From positions 62,001 through 126,000 of the forward strand of contig NZ_JNYJ01000020.1 of the NCBI RefSeq assembly GCF_000716715.1: a stretch of 64,000 nt of DNA. The letters are read 5' to 3'. Under the pieces are notes generated by a model that was not told the DNA's origin, did not search any database, and saw only the letters and a list, made by a program, of their open reading frames with translations. Below are positions 7,990 through 15,718 of this stretch, piece after piece. The translations under genes were made by a program, and so were the position numbers. The DNA is from Dactylosporangium aurantiacum. Lineage in GTDB: Bacteria; Actinomycetota; Actinomycetes; Mycobacteriales; Micromonosporaceae. Positions within the stretch are counted from its first letter, which is position 1, and every line of letters starts with the position of its first letter.

Positions 7990-9180
7990 ATGAGTCTTCG
8001 CGAGGACGGCGAGCTGCTGCGGGACGACCTGGTGCGGCTGCGCCGCGAGCTGCACCAGGAGCCGGAGATCGGGCTGCACCTGCCCGCGACGCAGGCGCGG
8101 GTCCTGGAGGCGCTCGACGGGCTGCCGCTGGAGGTGCGCACCGGCGAGGCGCTGTCGTCGGTGACCGCGGTGCTGCGCGGCGACCGGCCGGGGCCGGTGG
8201 TGCTGCTGCGCGGCGACATGGACGCGCTGCCGGTGACCGAGCTGACCGGGCTGCCGTACGCGTCGCGGGTCGACGGCGTCATGCACGCCTGCGGGCACGA
8301 CCTGCACACCGCCGGGCTGGTCGGCGCGGCCCGGCTGCTCGCGGCCCGGCGCGGCGAGTTGGCCGGCGACGTGGTGTTCATGTTCCAGCCCGGCGAGGAG
8401 GGCTACGACGGTGCCGGGCTGATGCTGCGGGAAGGGGTCCTGGACGCGGCGGGTCGGCCCGTCGAGGCGGCCTACGGCCTGCACGTGCTGGCGACCGACT
8501 TCCCGCGGGGCGTGTTCGCGTGCCGGCCCGGGCCGCTCATGTCCGCCTCCGCGGGCCTGTTCGTGAAGGTCGTCGGCGCGGGCGGGCACGGGTCGGCGCC
8601 GCACGACGCGCGCGACCCGATCCCGGCCGCGTGCGAGATGGTGACGGCGCTGCACGCGATGGTGGGGCGGCACATCAGCCCGTTCGAGCCGGTGGTGCTC
8701 ACCGTCGGGGCGTTCCACGCCGGCACCCGGCGCACCATCATCCCCGACGAGGCGGTCTTCGAGGCGACGGTACGCACGTTCTCCGCCGCCGCGGCCCGCA
8801 CCATGGCCCGCGAGACGGTGCGGCTGTGCGAGGGCATCGCGGCCGCGCACGGGCTGCGGGCAGAGGTGCGCTTCGAGGAGGAGTACCCGGTGACCGTCAA
8901 CCACGACGCCGGCTACGACCTCGTCGCGTCCACCGCCGCCGACGTGTTCGGCGCCGACCGGTTCCAGCGGATGGCGCACCCCGACCCGGGCTCGGAGGAC
9001 TTCTCGCGGGTCCTCGCACGGGTGCCGGGCGCGTACCTGTTCCTCGGCGCGGCGGTCGCCGACGACCACGTGGGACTGCCCAACAACCACGCGCCCCGGG
9101 CGATGTTCGACGACGGGGTCCTCGTCGACGGCGCCGTCATGCTCGCCGAGCTGGCGCTGCGGCACGGCGCGGCCGCCTGA
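7990..9180 (+). CDS. M20-family metallo-amidohydrolase
   Basis: 396 residues, the normal length for M20D amidohydrolases (hippurate, IAA-amino acid and N-acyl-amino acid hydrolases). Metal-site motifs are visible: HACGHD (Cys 101, His 103), PGEEG (Glu 136/137), GLHV (about 163) and NNHAP near the C-terminus, with the catalytic DMDALP at 76-81. A dimerisation insert lies at about 185-300. It is cytosolic with no signal peptide. The exact acyl-amino acid substrate cannot be read from sequence. The start is set by the leaderless promoter. Confidence 0.92.
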   Translation: MSLREDGELLRDDLVRLRRELHQEPEIGLHLPATQARVLEALDGLPLEVRTGEALSSVTAVLRGDRPGPVVLLRGDMDALPVTELTGLPYASRVDGVMHACGHDLHTAGLVGAARLLAARRGELAGDVVFMFQPGEEGYDGAGLMLREGVLDAAGRPVEAAYGLHVLATDFPRGVFACRPGPLMSASAGLFVKVVGAGGHGSAPHDARDPIPAACEMVTALHAMVGRHISPFEPVVLTVGAFHAGTRRTIIPDEAVFEATVRTFSAAAARTMARETVRLCEGIAAAHGLRAEVRFEEEYPVTVNHDAGYDLVASTAADVFGADRFQRMAHPDPGSEDFSRVLARVPGAYLFLGAAVADDHVGLPNNHAPRAMFDDGVLVDGAVMLAELALRHGAAA

Positions 9181-9307
9181 CGACCACCCGGCCGGCGCGG
9201 TGGGCCCCGCTGTCCAACGGTGTCCACCGCCGTCCAGGATCGCGGGCCGGCGGGGCGGGGTCACACCGACCATGAGGGCGGCGTGACCCCGCATCGAAAG
9301 GCCCTCC

Positions 9308-10279
9308 ATGAGACTGATCCGCTCCATCGCGCTGCTGAGCGCCGCGGTGCTGGCGCTCGCCCCGGCGCCGGCGCACGCGAGCACCACCCTGACGGCGCCG
9401 ACCGGCGTGCAGGCCGTGCACGTCTCCGACACCGGCGCCGACCTGTGGTGGTCGCACGACCCGCTGACCGACCAGGACGTCGTGCAACGCAACGTCGGCG
9501 GCACCTGGACCGAGTACGCCCGCGGCGCCTACGGCACCCTCGCCCTCACCGGCCTGCAGCCCGGCACGGTGTACACGTTCCGGGTGTACTCGCTGCCGAC
9601 GCCGACGTCCGGGTACGCGGCGAGCCCGCCGTCGGCGCCGGTCACGTTCACGACGCTGCCCGGCCCCGACACCGTGGCACCGTCGGCGCCCGGCACCCCG
9701 CTGTCCAGCAGCGTCACGACCACGGCGGCGTCGCTGGTCTGGGGCGAGTCCACCGACAACGTCCAGGTCACCGGGTACCACCTGCAGCAGCTGGTCGGTG
9801 GCGCCTGGACCACGGTGCGCACCGTCGACGCGTTCAGCCGGTTCCAGCGGCTCACCGGGCTGGCGGCCGGCACCTCGTACACCTACGGGGTCCTCGCCTT
9901 CGACGCGCGCGGCAACACCTCCGCCCGGTCCGCGCCGGTCACGTTCACCACCCTCGCCACCACCGCCACGCCCACCTGCCGCGTCCAGATCGTCCAGTTC
10001 AACCCCGGCTTCCAGGTCTCCGTCACGATCACCAACACGACGACGGCACCGGTCAGCGGCTGGTCCGTCGGCTTCACCCTGCCGGCGACCGCGGTCATCA
10101 CCAACACGTTCGGCGGCGTCGTGACCCGCTCCGGCAGCGCCGGCACGATCAGCCCGCCGGCGTGGGGCGGCACGATCGCCCCCGGCTACAGCGCGAGCCC
10201 GGGCTTCCTCGGCACGGCCAGCCCGTACACGCTGCCGGAGAGTTTCACGCTCAACGGCTCGCCCTGCACCATGGTGTGA
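9308..10279 (+). CDS. Secreted protein with two FnIII domains and a CBM2
   Basis: 323 residues. It has a signal peptide (cleavage after PAHA, about residue 25), two fibronectin type III domains (about 28-120 and 125-220), and a C-terminal family 2 carbohydrate-binding module bracketed by two Cys (CRVQIVQF ... GSPCTMV) with the expected Trp residues. No catalytic domain is present, so it probably binds cellulose or another polysaccharide as an accessory protein. AAAGG about 8 nt before ATG 9308 can act as SD. Confidence 0.88.
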   Translation: MRLIRSIALLSAAVLALAPAPAHASTTLTAPTGVQAVHVSDTGADLWWSHDPLTDQDVVQRNVGGTWTEYARGAYGTLALTGLQPGTVYTFRVYSLPTPTSGYAASPPSAPVTFTTLPGPDTVAPSAPGTPLSSSVTTTAASLVWGESTDNVQVTGYHLQQLVGGAWTTVRTVDAFSRFQRLTGLAAGTSYTYGVLAFDARGNTSARSAPVTFTTLATTATPTCRVQIVQFNPGFQVSVTITNTTTAPVSGWSVGFTLPATAVITNTFGGVVTRSGSAGTISPPAWGGTIAPGYSASPGFLGTASPYTLPESFTLNGSPCTMV

Positions 10280-10344
10280 CGCCGTGACCTGGTGCGCGGG
10301 GTTCGCCGCCGCGGCGGCCCCGCGCACCGCGGCCGGGTCCGGCC

Positions 10345-10350
10345 TACCCT
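10345..10350 (+). promoter_or_regulatory. -10 box placed for a leaderless start at an ATC codon
   Basis: TACCCT followed by GCCCCC and then ATC at 10357, the same geometry as the leaderless ATG/GTG starts elsewhere in the window. The ATC is in frame with the NB-ARC/TPR regulator and with an HTH-like segment. Confidence 0.5.
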
Positions 10351-10569
10351 GCCCCCATCGACACCCGCGCCCGCACCGGCCCGCCCGACGCCCTCCTGGC
10401 GCCGGGCGCGGTCGCCGGTGTCCGCGACACCACGGACCTGGCGCGGCTGCTGCGGGAGCTGCGCCGCCGCGACGCCCGCCGCCGCGGCGGTGCCGAGCTG
10501 ACCTACCGGGAGCTGGCCGCCGCCACCGGCTGGTCGCACGGGATCATCGGCGGGTACCTGGGCGGGCGG

Positions 10570-12783
10570 GTGCTGCCGCCGACCGACCGGTTCGACGTCC
10601 TCGTGCGGCTGCTCGGCGCGTCCCCGGCGGAGCAGGGTGCCCTGGCGACCGCGCGCGACCGGGTCGAGGAGCACCGCCGGCCCGCGGCCGCGCCGCCGGT
10701 GCCTGAGGTCGTCGTGCCGCCTTCGGTGCCCGAGGTCGCCGTGCCCCGGCAACTGCCGCCCGACGTGCCCGCGTTCACCGGGCGGGCGGCGCCGCTCGCC
10801 GGCCTCGACGCCCTCCTCGACGCCCCGTCCGCCGGCGGGCCGCCGGGGGCCGGGGCGCCGCGGGTCGCGCTGATCGCCGGGACCGCCGGCGTCGGCAAGA
10901 CCGCGCTCGCGGTGCACTGGGCGCACCGGGTCGCCGGCCGGTTCCCCGACGGCCAGCTCCACGTCGACCTGCGCGGGTACGACCCGCAGCAGCCCGTCGA
11001 CCCCGGTGACGCCCTCGCCGGGTTCCTGCGCGGCCTCGGCGTGCCCGCCTCCGGCATCCCCGCCACCACCGCCGAACGGGCCGCCCGCTACCGCACGGAG
11101 GTCGCCGGCCGGCGACTGCTGGTCCTGCTCGACAACGCCTCCACCGCCGACCAGGTGCGGCCGCTGCTGCCCGGCACCGGCGGCTGCGTGGTGGTGGTGA
11201 CCAGCCGCGACGCGCTCGGCGGCCTGGTCGCCCGGGACGGTGCGCACCCGGTCCACCTGGACCGGCTGGACCCGGCCGCCTCCCGGGCGTTGCTGCGGCG
11301 GCTGCTCGGCCCGGCCGCGGACACCGGCACCGTCGAGCTGCTCGCCCGGCGGTGCGCGGGGCTGCCGCTGGCGCTGCGGGTCGCGGCCACCAGGGACCCG
11401 CAGGACACGACCGGCGGGCTGGACGCCTTCGACGCGGGCGGCGACCCGCGCACCGCGCTGCGGTCGGTCTTCTCGTGGTCGCTGCGGCGGCTCGGCCCGC
11501 CCGCCGCCGCGGCGTTCCAGCTGCTCGGGCTGCATCCCGGCCGGGTCGTCGACGCGCCGGTGACGGCCGCGCTCGCCGGGGTGCCGGTGCCCGCCGGCCG
11601 GGCGGCGCTGGACGAGCTGGCCCGCGCGCACCTCGTCGAGCCGGCCGGCGACGGCGGGTACGGGATGCACGACCTGCTGCGGGCGTACAGCGCCGAGCTC
11701 GCCGCCGGGCTGCCCGACGGTGCGGCCCGGGCCGCCCTGGACCGCCTCGCCGCGCACCTGCTGGACACCGCCACGGCGGCGGCCGCCGCCCTGTTCCCGC
11801 ACGACCACCACCGCCCCGCGCGCTCCACTGTGGACGGCCCGGGCGCGGCGCAGCGGTGGCTGGACCGGCACCGCGCCGCCCTCGTCGCCCTGGCCCGGTC
11901 CCGTGCCGCCGTCGAGCTGTCCCGGGTGCTGTGGCGGTACCTGGAGGTCGGCGGCCACTACCGCGACGCGCTCGCCCTGCACACGGCCGCCGCCGCGCAC
12001 GACGACGCCGGCGCGCACACCAGCCTCGGCGCGGTCCACTGGCTGCTCGGCGACCACGACCGGGCCAGGGTCCACTTCGGACGGTCGCTGCGCGGGCACC
12101 GCGCGGCCGGCGACACGACCGGCGAGGCCCGCGCGACGGCCCGGCTGGCGCTGGTGCACGAGCGGCTCGGCGACCACGACGAGGCCGCGGCCCGGCTCCG
12201 CGACGCGCTCGCCATGTACCGGGCCGCCGGCGACCGGCACGGCGAGGCCGCGCAGCTGCTCAACCTCGGGTTCACGTACCAGCGCATGCACCGCCACGCG
12301 ACGGCGGAACGGCACCTGCGGCAGGCGGCCGGCCTCTTCGCCGAGCTCGGCGACCGCCGCCTGGAGGGCTACGCGCTGGGCAACCTCGGCGCGGTGGAGA
12401 GCGCGACCGGCCGGCCGGTCCAGGCCCTCGGGCACCTGCGGGAGGCCTTGGCGCGCTGCGTCGAGGCCGGCGACCGGGGCGGCGAGGGCACCGCGCACGC
12501 GACGATCGGGGCCGCGTACCACCGCGCCGGCCGGCCCGCGAAGGCGCTCGGCCACCTGCGGCGCGCCCTCGCCATCGGCCGCGCGACCGGCGAGTGCGGC
12601 CTGGAGGTGGAGGCGCTCAACACCCTCGGCGACGTGCTGCTGGCCGCCGGCCGCCCGGACGCGGCGGCGCGCCGCTTCGCCGCCGCCCGCGCCCTCGCCG
12701 AACGCACCGGCGACCGGCACGGGCTCGCCGGCGCCCTGGACGGCGAGGCCCGCACCCGCCGGGCCGGCCCGGCCGGCCGGTGA
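10570..12783 (+). CDS. HTH/NB-ARC/TPR (STAND) regulator; true N-terminus probably upstream
   Basis: 737 residues from the first canonical start (GTG 10570). It has an NB-ARC ATPase with P-loop GTAGVGKT (104-111), Walker B RLLVLLDNA, and GLPLALRV, then about seven TPR units (about 450-720). The same frame is open upstream to 10288. Between about 10450 and 10570 it encodes an HTH with the sequence TYRELAAATGWSHGIIGGYL, as in the N-terminus of this regulator family, yet that stretch has no ATG, GTG or TTG. Translation probably starts at ATC 10357. These proteins control secondary metabolism or development in actinomycetes. Confidence 0.85.
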   Translation: MLPPTDRFDVLVRLLGASPAEQGALATARDRVEEHRRPAAAPPVPEVVVPPSVPEVAVPRQLPPDVPAFTGRAAPLAGLDALLDAPSAGGPPGAGAPRVALIAGTAGVGKTALAVHWAHRVAGRFPDGQLHVDLRGYDPQQPVDPGDALAGFLRGLGVPASGIPATTAERAARYRTEVAGRRLLVLLDNASTADQVRPLLPGTGGCVVVVTSRDALGGLVARDGAHPVHLDRLDPAASRALLRRLLGPAADTGTVELLARRCAGLPLALRVAATRDPQDTTGGLDAFDAGGDPRTALRSVFSWSLRRLGPPAAAAFQLLGLHPGRVVDAPVTAALAGVPVPAGRAALDELARAHLVEPAGDGGYGMHDLLRAYSAELAAGLPDGAARAALDRLAAHLLDTATAAAAALFPHDHHRPARSTVDGPGAAQRWLDRHRAALVALARSRAAVELSRVLWRYLEVGGHYRDALALHTAAAAHDDAGAHTSLGAVHWLLGDHDRARVHFGRSLRGHRAAGDTTGEARATARLALVHERLGDHDEAAARLRDALAMYRAAGDRHGEAAQLLNLGFTYQRMHRHATAERHLRQAAGLFAELGDRRLEGYALGNLGAVESATGRPVQALGHLREALARCVEAGDRGGEGTAHATIGAAYHRAGRPAKALGHLRRALAIGRATGECGLEVEALNTLGDVLLAAGRPDAAARRFAAARALAERTGDRHGLAGALDGEARTRRAGPAGR

Positions 12784-12892
12784 CGGGCCGCCCCGGCGTA
12801 CCCGCGACGAGGCCGTCCCGGCACGCCGGCGACGAACCCGCCGGGGCACGCCCGACGGCACCGCCGGCCCGGCGCGGCACGCCGGTCACCGG

Positions 12893-13285
12893 TCAGCAGG
12901 GCACGCCGTTGACGGTGATGTCCGACGGCACCTCCGTGCTCGCCGCCGAGGCCGTCCAGCCGAACCGCACCGACCGGCCCGCGTCGATGAGCGCGTTGTA
13001 CGACTCGTTCGTCGCGGTCACGGTGAACGGGTCCGGCTGCGCCATCCTCGCCTGCCAGGCGGTGAGGTTGCCGGTCGCGCTGCGGAACGTCCACCTGGCC
13101 GCCCACCCGTTGACCGCGGGCCCGTGGTTGACGACGGTGAGGTCCGCGACGAACCCGCCCGTCCAGGCGGAGAACCGGTAGTCACAGCTGAAGGCGGGCA
13201 CGGTGTCGGCCGCCGCGGGCCCGGCCCAGGCGAGCGGCGGCACGGCGGCGACGGCGGCGAGGAGCAGTCGGAAACGGCGGGACAT
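12893..13285 (-). CDS. Small secreted CBM2-like protein
   Basis: 130 residues. It has a signal peptide (cleavage after AAA, about 26) followed by one cellulose-binding CBM2-type domain, from CDYRFSAWTGGF to the final VNGVPC. The two terminal Cys can form the usual disulphide, and the Trp pattern (SAW, NGW, FGW) is kept. ATG 13285 is preceded by GGAGG at 5 nt spacing, which fixes the start well downstream of the longest open frame. A stand-alone binding module, convergent with the NB-ARC regulator. Confidence 0.85.
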   Translation of the reverse strand: MSRRFRLLLAAVAAVPPLAWAGPAAADTVPAFSCDYRFSAWTGGFVADLTVVNHGPAVNGWAARWTFRSATGNLTAWQARMAQPDPFTVTATNESYNALIDAGRSVRFGWTASAASTEVPSDITVNGVPC

Positions 13286-13479
13286 GGCGCCTCCACGGCG
13301 GGGGTGCGGATCGGGCACGGCACGCGCCGGTGTCGCGGCTCGTGTGCCGCACCGGCCGCTCGGCTCCCACCACGGCTCGCGGCCAGAATCTACCGAGCGC
13401 CGCCGCCACCGGTCAACGATCCCGGCGGCCGGTCCGTAGGCTGGCCCGCGAGCGGTGAAATGCACGGCCCCCGGCGGAC

Positions 13480-14043
13480 ATGTATGGGCGACACACCGCC
13501 TCCGCAGGATGGGAGCCACCCTTGGCACGAGCCCCGAGCGCCGCCCGCTTCGAAGCCCTGTACCGCGCCTGCTACCAGGATCTGCTCGGTTACGCCCTGC
13601 GCCGGGTCGAGCGGCCCGAGGCGGCCGCCGACGTGGTCGCCGACACGTTCCTGGTCGCCTGGCGGCGCATCGACGAGATCCCCGACGAGCAGGCCCGGCC
13701 GTGGCTGTTCGGGGTCGCCCGCAACGTCCTGGCCAACCATCAGCGGGCCGACCGGCGCCGCGCCGACCTCGGTGCGCGGCTGCGCCGGGAGCTGGCGGAC
13801 GCCACCGCGATCGAGCCGGCGGTGCCGCCGGAGATCGCCCACGCGTTCCGTGGCCTGCCCGAGGGCGACCAGGAGGTGCTGCGGCTGGTGGCCTGGGAGG
13901 GCCTGACCGCCGAGGACCTCGCGGTCACGTTGGGCTGCTCGGTCAACGCCGCCCGGATCCGCCTGCACCGCGCCCGCCGCCGGTTCGCCGAGGCACTGCG
14001 CTCGCCGTCCCTGACCAGCCGTTCGAGGAGCCACCGTGACTGA
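13480..14043 (+). CDS. ECF RNA polymerase sigma factor
   Basis: 187 residues with sigma region 2 (about 25-90; the core includes YRACYQDLLGYALRRV and WLFGVARNVLANHQR) and region 4 (about 115-170; a helix-turn-helix in LTAEDLAVTLGCSVNAARIR). No extra C-terminal domain. ATG 13480 is used; TTG 13522 with a GGGAG SD is a plausible shorter start. A -10-like TAGGCT lies at 13437-13442. The stop overlaps the start of the next gene by 8 bp, so the two are co-translated. Confidence 0.92.
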   Translation: MYGRHTASAGWEPPLARAPSAARFEALYRACYQDLLGYALRRVERPEAAADVVADTFLVAWRRIDEIPDEQARPWLFGVARNVLANHQRADRRRADLGARLRRELADATAIEPAVPPEIAHAFRGLPEGDQEVLRLVAWEGLTAEDLAVTLGCSVNAARIRLHRARRRFAEALRSPSLTSRSRSHRD

Positions 14044-14899
14044 CGTCGACGAGGAGCAGGACCACCTGGTCCGGCTGCTGTCCCCCACCGTGCACGTCCC
14101 GTCCGCGGCGCAGGCGGCCGGTGACGAGCTGCTGCGCGACATCCTGCGCACCGAACGGCCGTCGCCGTGGCGGCGCCGGCTGCTGGTCGCCGTGCCGGCC
14201 GTCGCCGGGCTGGCCGCGGCCGCGGTCGCGGTCAGCGCGCTGCTGCCCACCTCGACGCCGGTCGGGCCGGCGCCGGCCGGCGCGGCGCTCGCCTTCACCG
14301 AGGACGCCGGCTACCTGATCGTCACGATCAAGGACCCGGCGGCCGATCCCCAGCGGTACCGCGACGAACTGGCCCGGCACGGGCTCAACATCAAGATCGA
14401 GCTGGTGCCGGCCAACCCCCAGGACGTCGGCAAGGTGGTGCACGAGGAGGTCGGCGACACCGGCGGCGGGCCGACCCTGGAGGCGATCGAGGATCCGGGC
14501 CGGTGCACCGCCAACGGCGCCTGCCAGGTCGGGTTCAAGGTGCCGCTGAACTTCACGTCCTACGCGGTCGTCGCGTTCGGGCGTACCCCGCTGCCCGGCG
14601 AGTTCGTCGAGGGCGGCTCCGACCAGCAGAACGCCGACGCTGACGCGCTGGTCGGCAAGCGGGTGTCCGAGGCACGCCGGCTGCTCGTGGCGCAGGGCAG
14701 GACCGCGGAGTACCGGGTCGGCTGGGACTCCCTGGCCGCCACGGAGGCGCAGGTGCCGGGCGACTGGATCGTCTACGACACCGCCCCCGTCTCCAACACC
14801 GTGGTGGTGCTGTGGGTGTCGCCGGACGGCAAGGCGCCGGACAAGCCGCGGCCGAGCCCGTCGGGCCAGGTCGTCGCGCCGAGCGTCAAGGCCGGCTGA
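14036..14899 (+). CDS. Membrane protein coupled to the ECF sigma factor; probable anti-sigma factor
   Basis: 287 residues. It has an N-terminal cytoplasmic segment (1-48), one TM helix (about 49-68), and an extracellular part with two Cys (DPGRCTANGACQVGF) and a PASTA-like stretch (VGKRVSEARRLLVAQGR). The layout and the overlapping start (GTG after GAGGAGCC) fit a sigma partner that senses an envelope signal. There is no obvious zinc HxxxCxxC anti-sigma motif, so it would be a non-ZAS type if it acts as one. Function is inferred from context only. Confidence 0.75.
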   Translation: MTDVDEEQDHLVRLLSPTVHVPSAAQAAGDELLRDILRTERPSPWRRRLLVAVPAVAGLAAAAVAVSALLPTSTPVGPAPAGAALAFTEDAGYLIVTIKDPAADPQRYRDELARHGLNIKIELVPANPQDVGKVVHEEVGDTGGGPTLEAIEDPGRCTANGACQVGFKVPLNFTSYAVVAFGRTPLPGEFVEGGSDQQNADADALVGKRVSEARRLLVAQGRTAEYRVGWDSLAATEAQVPGDWIVYDTAPVSNTVVVLWVSPDGKAPDKPRPSPSGQVVAPSVKAG

Positions 14900-14906
14900 A
14901 CACCGC

Positions 14907-14940
14907 CGCGCCGGGGGGCGGGATCCCGTCCTCCGGCGCG
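14907..14940. terminator. Convergent hairpin terminator
   Basis: A near-perfect inverted repeat centred at 14923/14924 (about 17-bp arms, two G-T wobbles, GATC at the apex) fills the 61-bp gap between the sigma-partner gene and adenylate kinase. Confidence 0.75.
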
Positions 14941-14960
14941 GGACGCGCCGCGTGGCCCGG

Positions 14961-15581
14961 TCAGGCGGCCAGCGCGGGGACCGGACCGGGCGGCTCCACG
15001 TGGCGCCGGGCCCGCATCGCCTCCAGCGCGGCCACGACGGTCGAGGTCACGTGGTCGGCGCCCGGCATGCCGTCCACGGACAGCAGGATGCCGCGGCGGT
15101 GGTACCAGTCCAGGATCGGCTCGGTGACCCGGTGGTACAGGGCCAGCCGCCGCCGGATGACGGGTTCGGTGTCGTCGGAGCGGTGCTCTGTCCCGGCTCG
15201 CGCCAGCAGCCGCCGGACCACCTCGTCGTCGTCGGTGCGCAGGTGCAGCGCCACGTGCGCCGTCGCGCCGATCGACGCGGCGATCTGATAGGCGGCCCAC
15301 GCCTGGGTGGCGGTGCGCGGGTAGCCGTCGAGCACGTAGCCGACACCGGCGGCGGTCGCGTCGGCCAGGGAGCCCCGGACCAGGTCCTGCATGAGCAGGT
15401 CCGGCACCAGGCTGCCCCGGTCCAGATGCCGCTGCACCCGGCGGCCGAGGGGGGTGCCGAGCGCGACGTGGCGGCGCAGCAGGTCGCCGGTCGCGAGGTG
15501 CGGCACACCGAAGTGGGCGGCGATCCGCCCGCCCTGCGTCCCCTTGCCGGCTCCGGGTGGTGCGATCATCAGTACCCGCAT
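14961..15581 (-). CDS. adk: Adenylate kinase paralogue
   Basis: 206 residues. It has P-loop PPGAGKGTQ (about 8-16), the AMP-binding TGDLLRRHV, the DGYPRT motif, and a short LID region around HRSDDTEP without zinc Cys. It converts ATP + AMP to 2 ADP in the cytosol. Actinomycetes normally carry adk in the ribosomal-protein cluster; this solitary gene next to a LAL regulator is probably a second copy, or a related short-LID nucleoside monophosphate kinase. The start is fixed by AGGAG 5 nt before ATG 15581. Confidence 0.88.
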   Translation of the reverse strand: MRVLMIAPPGAGKGTQGGRIAAHFGVPHLATGDLLRRHVALGTPLGRRVQRHLDRGSLVPDLLMQDLVRGSLADATAAGVGYVLDGYPRTATQAWAAYQIAASIGATAHVALHLRTDDDEVVRRLLARAGTEHRSDDTEPVIRRRLALYHRVTEPILDWYHRRGILLSVDGMPGADHVTSTVVAALEAMRARRHVEPPGPVPALAA

Positions 15582-15718
15582 GGTTACTCCTTGTCTCGAC
15601 GTGGTCACCAATGAATGTTGCTGGCGGGCGCCGTGCCGCCGCATGGGTCAGATGACTCAATCGCGGGCTACCGTGGGACGCGCACAGGTCCGCACCCTCG
15701 TCGCGGGGGCAGGTCACG

